Shown here one piece after another: positions 11,701-22,600 of a DNA stretch of 64,000 nucleotides (positions are counted from its first letter, which is position 1; each line of letters starts with the position of its first letter). The translations under genes and the position numbers were made by a program. Source of the DNA: Rhipidocladum racemiflorum (lineage: Eukaryota; Streptophyta; Magnoliopsida; Poales; Poaceae); NCBI GenBank assembly GCA_036346355.1, contig CM070580.1:59474854-59538853 (forward strand), given 5' to 3'. The notes beneath the pieces were generated by a model that had not been told where the DNA came from, did no database searches, and worked only from the letters and a program-made list of their open reading frames with translations.

Positions 11701-12403
11701 TCCAAATGGTGCAGGTACATGTGCATATGTTCAAGGGGAGAGTATCTTTGTTCATGAAGATGATGATGATGCTGTTGAGGATGAATTGGAGTTTGTTGTG
11801 TGCTTGTGTGCTCATTTTTAAGCTTCCCCGCGTGCTTCCCATCGACAAGCTATCAAGCGAATTTTCAGGTATCTCCATGGTGCTCAAGATTTTGGCATTT
11901 GGCTTTCTGCTTCCTCATGCATTAGTTTAAGAGCTTTCTCTGATGCTGATTTTGAAGGATGTAGAATTGATAGAAAAAGTACATCTGGTACATGTCATTT
12001 CTTGGTCAATTCTCTTATTACATGGTCATCTAGAAAACAATCTTCTGTTGCACAATCAACTGCTGAATCTGAATATGTGGCTCCTGCTAGTTGTTGTTCT
12101 CAAATTATTTGGATAGTAGCTACACTTAAAGATTATGAGGTTAATCTGGATAGTGTTCCTGTCTTTTGTGATAACACTAGTGCAATTTGCATTGCTAAAA
12201 ACCCTATGCAACATTTAAGGACAAAACATATTGACATCAAATTTCACTTTCTTAGAGATCATGTAGAAAAAGGAAATATTGTGCTTCACCATGTGGATAC
12301 TGAACATCAATTGGCAGACATTTTCATAAAACATTTGTCTTCTTCTTGTTTTGCTTTTATTCGGGGAGAACTTGGGATTGTTCATCCAATGGGTTTATTT
12401 TGA
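11701..12403 (+). pseudogene. Copia RNase H (reverse transcriptase tail), broken
   Basis: After the duplication the copia frame resumes and stops at a TAA near 11819. Directly after it begins ASPRASHRQAIKRIFRYLHG, the segment that normally joins reverse transcriptase to RNase H, then FSDADFEGCRIDRKSTSG, WSSRKQSSVAQSTAESEY, FCDNTSAICIAKNP and the RTKHIDIKFHFLRDHVEKG block. All are standard copia RNase H motifs, ending at 12403. A frame change separates 11825-11935 from 12002-12403. Integrase and the polymerase core are missing between the stop and RNase H, so an internal deletion came before, or is independent of, the ACTAG insertion. Confidence 0.85.
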
Positions 12404-13490
12404 TGGGGGGTTTCCTTGCCAAGTTCTTTCACTTGATGAGCTTACTTTATCATACTTCTTTATATATTATGTAATTGAGCTAATATATGATAATCTAAAT
12501 TGTCTTACTTGAACTAAAAATGACATTGTGGAATTCCTTGGACTGACTACCTATAGCTAAATACTCTGTGATATCTTATTTTTCTAGGCTTGATATTGAA
12601 TCTTCTTGACAAATTTGGGCTATGGAGCAAGTGTGCTTTCAACTTTACTCTTTCATAAGACCTTTTAATCACTTTTGCATGTTTACAATCAAAGAAAAAG
12701 TAAAAGAAAAGGGAATCAGTAAAAAAAAAGGGTTATTAAAAACAAAAGCTTCAAGTTATGTGCTTCAGACATGTTTTCCTCTAAAAAGATAAGATGTATA
12801 CTTCAAGCATGTCATTCCCTCAAAGACAAGATGTATGCTTCAAGCATGCCACATGCAGTTTATTGTTTAAAGATTAAATTGGTCTACTAGATTGGAGTTG
12901 AAACTACTTACTCGCCCTGAGTTGTTAGTTATTTCAGTTTTGAGCCTTGCTTTTTTCTGCTAAGGTCTTGCTTAGTACTTGGCTATAGTTAACTGAATTG
13001 AGGTTGAGATGCATGTCATTCCCTAACTTGTTAAAATCACATCAAGTTCATGTATTTTTGCATATTATGTGATATATAAGGTTATATGATCAAATGAGCT
13101 CATCTTTTCCTATCTTGGCACTTCTTTGTTTCTCCTTGTGAAATCATTGCTACAGGGAAAATTTTGAACATGTTGTCCTCTCTTTTGTACTCTTGATGAA
13201 TCCATTGTCAAAGGGGGAGAAGTTTAAGGAAAAAAGGAGAGAAGTTTTTGGAATTTTGAGAATTTTGGGAGAAGTTTGGAGAATTTCGGAATTTTTTGGT
13301 CACATTGCACATTCACACACATTTTTCTTCTTATGAGGAGATTTTTTGTATTCTTACCCAGGGAGAGTTTTTACTTTGCATATTGGTCAAAGGGGGAGAT
13401 TCCTTGGTCTGTTCAAAAATCCTTTTGTGAAGTGAATGCTAAATGTTCAATTCTAAGTGGTGTTGCCAATGTTTTCATCAAGGGGGACAT
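12404..13490 (+). other. 3' non-coding region with repeated polypurine tracts
   Basis: No gene is visible. Purine tracts occur at about 13208-13220 (caaagggggagaa), 13388-13400 (caaagggggagatt) and 13479-13489 (tcaagggggaca), the last directly before the 3' LTR. Multiple polypurine tracts upstream of the 3' LTR are a described Sirevirus trait. A short direct repeat (tgtatgcttcaagcatg-like) lies at about 12790-12850. Confidence 0.6.
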
Positions 13491-13554
13491 TGTGAAATCA
13501 TGTGATGAAAAATTGGTTTAGAATTGAATTTGCAAATGTGTTTGTGCTTTTGCA

Positions 13555-14155
13555 TGCGCCGGACCAAACTTGGAAAAACAGTAAGTTTCCCATCTGCGTC
13601 GGATCGTTTCTCGCATCTACGCCGGACTAAATATTCGGTCTGCCGTGAACATGCTTTTGAGGCCCGATTTCACTTTGGCGCCGGACCGGTTTTTGTGTTT
13701 GCGCCGGACCAAACTTTTGGTCCACCGTGAACGTGAAATCTAGGGTTTTACGCTGGACCATTTTACATGTACTCCGGACCAATTTTTCTTTGGTATGGCG
13801 TGAACGTGGTTTAAATGATTTTGTGCCGGACCAAATTCTTCAAAAAGAGTAAGCTTCTATGTTACGCCGGATCGTGCACGCCGGACCAAATTTTCGGTCC
13901 CTCGTGAATGCATTTTTGAGTGTTGATTTTGCATGTACGCCAGATCAAAAATTTGGTCCGTCGTGAACTGGTTTTTGACGGCTGTTTTCACGTATACACC
14001 GGACCAAATATTTTTTGGTCCGCCGTGAACGTTGTTTTGAACGTGTTTTTGCGCTGGATCAACTTAACAAGTAACAGAGACTTTCACATGTATGCCGGAC
14101 CGACATTTTGGTCCGTCGTGAGTTGCGCCGGACCGGTGTTTGGTCCGGCGTGAAT
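13555..14155 (+). repeat. Array of ggaccaaa/tttggtcc hairpin repeats
   Basis: About eight to ten degenerate units have the form gccggaccaaa - short loop - tttggtccg(c)cgtgaa, at roughly 13557, 13620, 13680, 13705, 13755, 13828, 13878, 13940, 14000, 14093 and 14128. Each unit is self-complementary. The units are spaced irregularly by about 40-90 bp in the U3 part of the LTR. Function is unknown. Confidence 0.7.
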
Positions 14156-14487
14156 GGTCTTTTGCTCGATTAGGGTTTTGAGCAATTTTGAAATTGAATT
14201 TTGGTTTGAATTTGAGATTATGAAATTCGTGAGAATTTCATGATGTTTGTTTTGAAGTGAACTTATGCAATGCTCGTGTGAGTATTTGCATGGACTAATG
14301 TTGAGTCAAGTCACAGACATGTGCTCGGAATCGTTTTGTGGTTTGTTCATGTGCAGGTGTTGCTCGAGGGCGAACGTGATCGATGACGGGACCGGAACTA
14401 GGTTCATGGAGGAACTGAGGTTCGAGACTAGGTTCATGGAGGAACCGATGTCTTAGTGGTGAAGGATGTCATGCGGGACGTTCGGGC

Positions 14488-15051
14488 TAGGGCTGGAAAC
14501 GAGCCGAGCCGAGCCCGGCTCGGCTCGGCTCGGTGCGGCTCGGTCCAATGGCAAGCCGAGCCAGGCTCGGCTCGGCCCTGAGGTGAGCCCAAAAAACCGG
14601 CTCGGCTCGGCTCGGGCTCGGCTCGCGAGCCGGCTCGTTGGCTCGCCGAGCCAGAACATTTTATCAGAAAATTAAATATTTATACAATAATTCATGTATT
14701 TGCAGTGAATAATATTAACTTACTAATTACTACTAAATAATAGTAGTTGCTTAGTTGCTTTCTATCACACTTGTAGGAAATGGAATTGTCTCAACATCAT
14801 CTTCATCATCTTTTTCCTAAAAATATAAGTCATTAGTCATACTAAATTCCTGTGTAAATTTGGGCCGAGCCAATTTGGCTCATGAGCCGGCTCATGAGAC
14901 TCATGGCCGAGCCGAGCCGGCTCGGTGTTTTTGCGAGCCTGAAAAACAGGCTCGGCTCGAGCTCGATCCGAGCCACGAGCCTGTGCGAGCCGAGCCAGGC
15001 TCGGGCGAGCCCGAGCCGAGCCACGAGCCACGAGCTTTTTTTCCAGCCCTA
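14488..15051. mobile_element. Non-autonomous hAT-type element, 564 bp
   Basis: Terminal inverted repeats TAGGGCTGGAAA / TTTCCAGCCCTA are flanked by a perfect 8-bp duplication GTTCGGGC (14480-14487 and 15052-15059), the length typical of hAT. Both subterminal parts are dense arrays of gagcc/ggctc in opposite orientation; the middle (14650-14860) is AT-rich and non-coding. No transposase is encoded. Confidence 0.85.
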
Positions 15052-15963
15052 GTTCGGGCTAAGAGAATGGTGCACATGAAAAATGGTTAGTCACGTGAGT
15101 ATGACATGATGGCTATACGCGTGCAAGAGTTGTTAGTCACGTGAGTATGGCTGAGTTGTCACATGCGTGCAAGAGCTTTATTTGGCCAGGTTGGGCCAAG
15201 TGGAATTGTGTTGAATACATACTCCTTCTAGGATTAGGAGTGGGACTCCTTCTAGGATTAGGAGTAGGAATTGTATTCATGATTCCTTGTGTTTTGCTCC
15301 TTTAAGTATGAGGGGTTGTCTCCTGTTGAAGGGCATCAATCAGAGCTTTAGGGTTTGTACTCTTTTGATTGGAGTACTTTAGACAAAAAAAAATAAAGAT
15401 CAATTCTTACAGATCCTTTGCGTGCTACAGTAATCGTGAAGCTGCAGTGCACGCGTTGCTACAGTGTTTTCTGTTTTGGTTCTTGTTTGCATGCTTGTTC
15501 TAATTTTAGATTGGTTTTTGTTTTTTGAGTTTTATCTTGATTTGATCCATCAAAAATCTTTCTGGGGTATTGATTTAGAGTTCCTCAAAGTTTAGTTGAT
15601 TAATCTTTTGTCGTTCTTGATTAATATACAAGTTTTGATTAGATCAGTTTTCGTCAAGTTCTGTCACAGCATGCTTGCGAGACTTATAACTTTTGATCCG
15701 TAAGTTCGATCGAGCTGCTTCTTTTTGGGTTTGATTCGTATTGGAATCTAGTTTCCTGTGTCCAAATTTTAGATCGATCCGACGGTTGGATCTCTAGGAG
15801 TTCGCGTTTTACCAAACGTCTATCAATATATTTTTGTCAAATACGAGGCAATTATTTGGTTCCGTTTTGGAGTGAATTTTTAATAAATAAAAAATTTGGT
15901 TTTAGCTTCCGCTCAACTATTCACCCCCCTCTGGTTGCTATATTCGTATACTTCGATCCTACA

Positions 15964-16653
15964 CTGGTGGTAGCGTGGATGCACAAGATCTGAGGAGAGG
16001 TTACTTTGGCGACACTGGTGCGAGGATGGGTGATGATGGCGGCACCAGTGTGAGGAGAGGCGTGGGTGGGGGCAGCAGCGGTGGCAACATGGAGGAGGTA
16101 GGCAGTTTTTTTACGGACGAGGTGGGGAGGCAGTTGCGTTGCGTGGGCTGTAGTTGGGCCTCGCTATGTTGGACGATCCAGTAGACAGGATAAACTCTAA
16201 TATTTATTAGTTTAGATAGAAACGTGTACTACCGGCAAAAGCTAGACCCACGATTTTGTCACGACAAACCGGGCCCCACGGCTCAGATAAGGCTAGGTGG
16301 GGCCAGAACATGCCCAGTAATATTCCCCGCAGAAATAACCCAAATCGGCGATCCACTCGAGGCCGAGCGGTGACCACATGAAGCCATCCATCACCCTCTC
16401 ACTGCTTTTGGGCCCCACTCACGATCAAACCAACAGAACGAGCGCCGGGCAAATCAATCACTTACAGGTGGGCCAGTAAGCTCCCGAGCCCACATGTCCG
16501 TGGCCTGCCCAAACAATCGAAAGGGAAGCAAGGGAAAGCTCATTGGGCGCGGCCTTCTTCTCCGTCTCTGCCTTTCTTCCCAACTGTCTCCTGTTGATCT
16601 CTCATAAGAGCTCTCGCTGACGCGCAGACAAAGACGAGAGAGAGAAGCGAGCG

Positions 16654-16691
<38 letters not shown>

Positions 16692-16693
16692 AG
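15964..16693 (+). promoter_or_regulatory. Upstream region and probable 5' UTR of the TOM1-family gene
   Basis: A 700-bp segment lies between the copia LTR and the start codon. A GA-rich run ending in (GA)n at 16657-16685 is directly upstream of the ATG, typical of grass 5' leaders and promoters. No clear TATA box was assigned. The short ORF at 15975-16184 has no recognisable family. Confidence 0.5.
16657..16685 (+). repeat. (GA)n microsatellite in the 5' leader
   Basis: An almost perfect GA run ends nine bases before the start codon. GAGA-type leaders are common in plants and may bind BPC/GAGA proteins; that role here is inference. Confidence 0.7.
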
Positions 16694-19600
16694 ATGAGGA
16701 AGCTGGTCTCGTCGTCCCTGTCGACGCTGCCGTCCCCGGAGATGACGGCGGCAGCGGCGGCGGCGGGAGGGCTGATGGTGGCGCTGCGGGGCTGGTGGGA
16801 GGAGGTGAACGAGTCGCCGGCGTGGCAGGACGGTGCCTTCTTCTCCCTCTCAGCCGCCTATGCGCTCGTCTCCACCGTCGCTCTGGTATACCGCTGAACC
16901 TTCTTCAAACCCTGTAACCCTAACGTTGCCGAATCGCTAATCCCCATCGGAACTGGCGATGCATGAAATTGCGGGGTGGGGATGCATAGTCTATGGGGAT
17001 TGGTAGCGTCTCTGTCCCAAAAGCTCGTTTTTTGGGCGTATTTGTGACATGAATGTTTGAAGGGTGTCATTGTTTGAAATTGATTGTGGCTACATAATGT
17101 TGTTTGCGTACACTAAAGCTATGGTTAGTGTGTGGCCATTCATCTTGAGGCTTAGCTTATAATACCATGTATACCAATTGCAGAAAGGAACCCGCCTGGA
17201 TTTCCTTTCCGAATTATGGGTTGAATAGGAAATTGCAAGTATGATTGTGTATTCACACTGGTATCCTAGTTACTGAATCATGGTAATATGTAATGGGCAG
17301 TGCTTCTCTCTAAATTGTTACCCATGACCAGGGACAGCACTAAAACTTTATGTAAGGGGGCGCTAACCGGTGGACAAGGGTCTGCAGAATACGTAGATGT
17401 GCCATACAAAGTGAGAAAGGAAGAGGTGTGAAAACTGAAAAGACTCAAGAATATTGAACAAATATGGATGGTGGAGTATCGAACTCGCAACCACCAATTT
17501 CAGAACCTATCAGATTCACCATTTGACAGCTAGTATTCATGTTTATATAGCTGCAGCCTGCAGAAAACTGTATTATACAGTTGGGCCAGAGGGAGGGGGC
17601 CTGCATCCCTTGCTTCCTCAGGTGTGGTTCCACCTCTGCTCACGCGCTAGTGCCCTACACTAACCTACTTTGGACCCATATCTTCTTATATCTAAATTAA
17701 GGATTAATGTCCTCGCTGTCGTTAGTCAATTAATATATTGTCGTCATACCAAAATCCAAGGCATTCTTTCCCTTCAGACTGTTAGAATCTTCCAGGCTCA
17801 AAAAAGGCCCAGTGCACTTTAAATGAAAGCTCTACAATCCATGTGATTCACAAATTACCTTCAATCCTGTTATGTGGGGCCGCACCTATAGCCGTCGGCC
17901 AAAGGCAGGTTAGAGGGGCTGGATATTTGGTTTAGAATTGGTTGATTCGGTTTAGATTGGAATAAAATTCAGATTAGGAAGGTTTTGATTATGACCCCTT
18001 TTTAGGAGGAATTGTTAGGAAAGGAGATTGAGGCTGATTGGAATAAATTCAGATTAGGAAGGTTTTGATTAGGACTCCTTTTTAGGAGGATTTGATAGGA
18101 AAGGAGATTGAGGCTGCAGCCTTTATATGTAAGCCGCATGGCATTGATCAAGGCAAGCAAGAATTAATCTATTCCCCTCCTATTCCTCTATCTAGTCTCC
18201 CTCCTGCTGTCCACCATTGATCGGAGGCGCGCAGCCGACGATCACCACCTAAGGAGCCGGGGGCCAGTGCCACCGGTGCCTCCATTGCCTCCACAACGAC
18301 GGAACTTTGGTTCTAACAGCTTGGTATCAGGAGTCCACGATCCTGCAGCTGCGTCGTCCGCCATGGCCGCTGCTCCAGACAGGGATAAGGCCATCCTGGA
18401 TCAACTCGTCGCCATCACTCAGCAACTCACCAAGTTGGGCACCATCAAGAACGCTGTCACTAGATTAGAACACCAGCAACAGCAAGATCATCGCGCCATC
18501 GAGCGGCTCGAGCGCAACAACAACGCCCTCATCACCCAGGGCAACGAAGGCGGGCGCGCGGACGCCCCAGGATTCGGGCATAATACAGATCGCCCCCCTC
18601 GCTTCCACAAGCTGGATTTCCCTAAGTTTGACGGGAAGACGGACCCCCTCCTCTTCATCAACAAGTGCGAGTCCTTCTTCCTCCAGCAGCGAATCATGGA
18701 GGAGGAGAAGGTCTGGATGGCGTCATTCAACATGGATGGCCCCGCCCAGCGGTGGTACATGCGCCTCCAGCGGGAGGAGGGCACACCGTCCTGGCACCGG
18801 TTCGCGGAGCTGCTCAACGTCCGCTTCGGGCCACCCATCCGCGCCAACCTCATGGGTGAACTCGTCGCCTGCCGCCGCACAGGCACCATTGCAGAGTATA
18901 GCGAGCGGTTCATGGAGCTTCTGGCGCTTGCAGGTCCCCTCATCGAGCCTCAACAGGTGTAGATGTTCATGGCAGGCCTCCAAGAACCACTCAGCATCGA
19001 TGTCCAGCTTCAAAACCCGATGTCCCTGGAGGTCGCTATCAGCCTGGCTCGGGCGTATGAGCGGCGGGAGCAGGTGGTACAGGCAGCTAGGCCGCAGCGC
19101 AGGGGCATCCTGCCCACACCCCAGATGCCAGCGCTTCCACCGCCACCGTTCAACAGCACCCCCACAGGCACCAGCACATTGGCCACCGGCGGCCGCCAGA
19201 GTCGCCGCCTCACGCCGTCCGAGATGGACGAACGCCGACGCCAAGGCCTTTGCTTCAACTGCGACGAGAAGTATGTCCGGGGCCACAATCGACTCTGCAA
19301 GCAGCTCTTCGTCATGGAAATGGCTCACGCCAGCGACGACGACATCACCGACATCACCGCCGATGCCGACACCGCGCCAGACGCTGAGCTCCGCGTGATC
19401 TCCCTCCACGCTATTTCGGGGGTCCGCACAAGCCGCACGATGCAAGTTCCGGTGCGGTGGGGCGCCGTAACGTTCCAGGCACTCCTCGACTCCGGCTCGT
19501 CCCACAACTTCATCTCGGCAGCCGCTGCAGCACGGACTGGCGCTCCCTACGACTCCAGAGCCGGGCTGCGCGCGACGGTGGCCAATGGAGAACGGCTCTC

Positions 19601-22600
19601 GTGCCTCGGGGTCTACAAGGGCGCCACCTTCTCCATCCATGACGAGCTGTTCCGCGAGGAGGTCTTCGTATACCACTGCTTGGCCATTTACCTTGTGCTC
19701 GGCACCGGGTGGTTAGCAACCCTCGGACCAATTCTGTGGGATTTCAGCACCCTCACAATGCAGTTCTGGCTCCGCGACCACAAGGTCCGTTGGCGGGGAC
19801 TGGGCAGTCCTCCACGGCTCCCACAACTTGCGGCAATGGGCTCCGACCTCATGCCCGCTCTCCTCCAGGAGTTCGACGCCATCTTTACCGAGCCGCGTGG
19901 GCTCCCTCCTCCACGATCGTGCGACCACCGCATCCACCTCCTGCCAGGAACGCCTCCAGTCGCCGTACGACCGTACCGCTACCCCAACATGCACAAGGAC
20001 GAGCTCGAGCGCCAGTGCAAGGACATGCTCGACCGCGGCATCATTCGTAGCAGCACGTCCGCATTCTCATCGCCGGTGCTGCTCGTCAAGAAGGCTGACG
20101 GCTCCTGGCGCTTCTGCGTCGACTACCGTGCACTCAATGAGCGGACGGTGCGGGACACGTTTCCGATCCCGGTCGTGGATGAGCTGCTTGAAGAGCTTCA
20201 CGGCGCCCAGTTCTTCACCAAGCTCGACCTCCGATCCGGCTATCATCAAGTCCGTATGTTCCCAGGCGACATCGAGAAGATGGCCTTCCGCACCCACGAC
20301 GGTCTCTACGAGTTCCTGGTCATGCCCTTCGGCCTGACCAACGCGCCTGCCACTTTCCAAGCTTTGATGAACGCGGTGCTCCGGCCGTTCTTACGCCGTT
20401 TCGTCCTGGTGTTCTTCGACGACATCCTCATCTTCAGCAAGACGTGGTCCGAGCATCTCCAGCACGTCCGCGCCATCTTCACCGCACTCTGCGACAATGG
20501 TCTCGTTCTCAAGAGGTCTAAGTGTTTTTTCGGTGAGACCTTCGTTGCCTATTTAGGACATGTCATCTCCCGCGACGGCGTAGCCATGGATGCAGGCAAA
20601 ATCTAGGCCGTGGTCGACTGGCCGACCCCACGCACGGTGCGTGCCCTCCGTGGCTTCCTTGGCTTGGCGGGATACTACCGCAAGTACGTCAAGGCCTACG
20701 GGGCGCTGGCAGCTCCCCTCACCGCGCTACTCCGCAAGGTCGGATTCGCCTGGTCGCCGGAGGCCGACGCGTCCTTCCAGTCTTTAAAGGGGGCCCTGAC
20801 GTCGGCGCCCGTCCTCGCTCTGCCTGACTTCACCATGCCATTCGTGGTAGAGTGCGACGCCTCGGGCGCCGGCTGCGGCGCGGTGCTACACCAACACGTG
20901 GGCCCGTGGCTTTCTTCAGCCGATCGCTGGCTCCACGCCACCGGGGTCTTGCGGCGTACGAGCGCGAGCTGATCGGCCTCGTTCAGGCCTTCCACCATTG
21001 GCGGCCTTACCTCTGGGGGCGCCCGTTCGTCGTCAAGACGGATCACTACAGCCTGAAGTTCTTGCTGGATCAACGTCTCGCCACGATCCGCGGCACGATG
21101 GGTGAGCAAGTTCTTTGGGTTCGACTTCACCGTCGAGTACAAGCCGGGTCGCACCAACATCGTCGCCGACGCTCTCTCCCGCCGCGACATGGATGAAGGC
21201 GCTCTCATGGGTATCTCCGGGCCTAGCTTCGACATCGTACGGGATCTTCGGCAGGAGGCCGACAGCAACCCGGCGATCATCGCCCTAGCCGCACAGGTGG
21301 CCGAAGCAGACGCTAGGCCCCTGGTCCGTGGTGGATGGCATACTACTTCATGCCAAGAAATTTTATCTTCCGCCGGCTCCACAACCCTACGAAGGTGCTC
21401 CGGGCGCCCACGACACGCAAGACACGAGGGCTGCCGAGAAGACCTTGGCGAGGCTCCGCCATGACTTCCACACGCCGCGGACCGAAGCGGCCGCCCAAGA
21501 CTACGCCCGCCATCGCTTGGTCTCACAATGAACAAGACGGAGCATCTCCACCCGGCCGGCCTACTTCTGCCCCTTCCCGTGCCGACCACTGTATGGTCCA
21601 ACATCTCCATGGACTTCGTCGAACACCTCCCTAAGGTGGGAGGCAAATCAGTAATCCTCACGGTGGTGGACCGATTCTCCAAGTATGCGCACTTTATTGC
21701 ATTGGCGCATCCCTATTCTCGGAATCGTGGGTCGCAGATTTTTCGCGGACATTGTTCGACTCCATGGCATGCCCACGTCCATCGTATCCGACCGCGACTC
21801 GGTGTTCACTTCCACCTTCTGGCAGGCCCTCTTCACGCTTTTGGGCACCAAGCTCCACATGAGTTCGGCGTTTCACCCACAATGACGACAGACGAGGTCA
21901 TCAATAAGGCTATAGCTATGTATCTTCGGTGCATGACGGGTGATAGGCCACGACAGTGGCTTAAATGGCTTCCGTGGGCTGAATTCATCTACAACACCTC
22001 CTTCCATTCAGCATTGAAGGAGACGCCATTCAAAGTAGTTTATGGCCGAGACCCCCCTGCTATTTGGTCATATGAAGCAGGGGACTGCCGGGTTCCCGCG
22101 GTGGCCGCTGCCATGGAGGACAGGGATTTGTTCTTGGCTGATGTTCTGCCAGATTGTCGCAGCTCAAAGCGTGGCTAAGAAGTACTACGCATCGCGGGCA
22201 TCGCCCGGTGTCCTTTGCCGTTGATGACTCGGGTATGGTCTGAGTACGTCATCGGTCTCCCAAGATCGCTACCAAAGATCGCCAAAGGCAAGCTGCGCCC
22301 AAGATACTATGGCCCTTACAAGGTCTTGGCTGTGATCAATGAAGTGGCATACAAACTGGCATTACCGCCGCAAGCGCATCTCCATGATGTGTTTCATGTG
22401 GGTCTTCTAAAGAAATTCGTGGGTACTCCACCAGTCGTACCTCCTACTTTGCCACCAATGCATTTTGGGGCTGCCCAAGCTACACCACTTGCGTCTTTGT
22501 CAAGATGAGGATTGCCCGTGGAGTTCGCCAAGTGCTCATTCAGTGGGAAGATCAGCCGGCTTCGGCAGCCACTTGGGAAGATGTGGAAGACTTTCGTCGT

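Larger units (their letters stand above)
1816..15963 (+). mobile_element. Sirevirus-like Ty1-copia retrotransposon, decayed and interrupted
   Basis: Order of parts: 155-bp remnant of the 5' LTR, primer-binding site, gag with a CCHC knuckle and a long Cys-pair-rich tail, start of the protease, a foreign insertion (4385-11695), RNase H, a long 3' non-coding stretch with repeated purine tracts, and a full 3' LTR. The 5' remnant (1816-1970) matches the end of the 3' LTR (about 15808-15963), which pairs the two ends. Integrase and nearly all reverse transcriptase are absent, so it cannot move by itself. Long LTRs, repeated polypurine tracts and a palindrome-rich LTR are known Sirevirus traits; assignment to that genus is inference. 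Confidence 0.8.
13491..15963 (+). repeat. 3' LTR of the copia element
   Basis: It starts TGTGAAATCATG after the last purine tract and ends ...cgatcctaca. Its length is 2473 bp, of which 572 bp are a hAT-type insertion plus its duplication. The last 156 bp match the 5' LTR remnant. It also contains the hairpin array at 13555-14155. No matching duplication can be tested because the 5' LTR start is lost. Confidence 0.75.

Noticed and set aside
18960..18962. Programmed stop readthrough between gag and pol
   Set aside because: The TAG lies within the gag domain, before the zinc knuckle, and replaces a Gln codon; a second TAG inside reverse transcriptase shows simple decay.
18488..22178. Long minus-strand and third-frame ORFs (up to 328 residues)
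   Set aside because: They are shadows of the chromovirus gag-pol frame in GC-rich codons.
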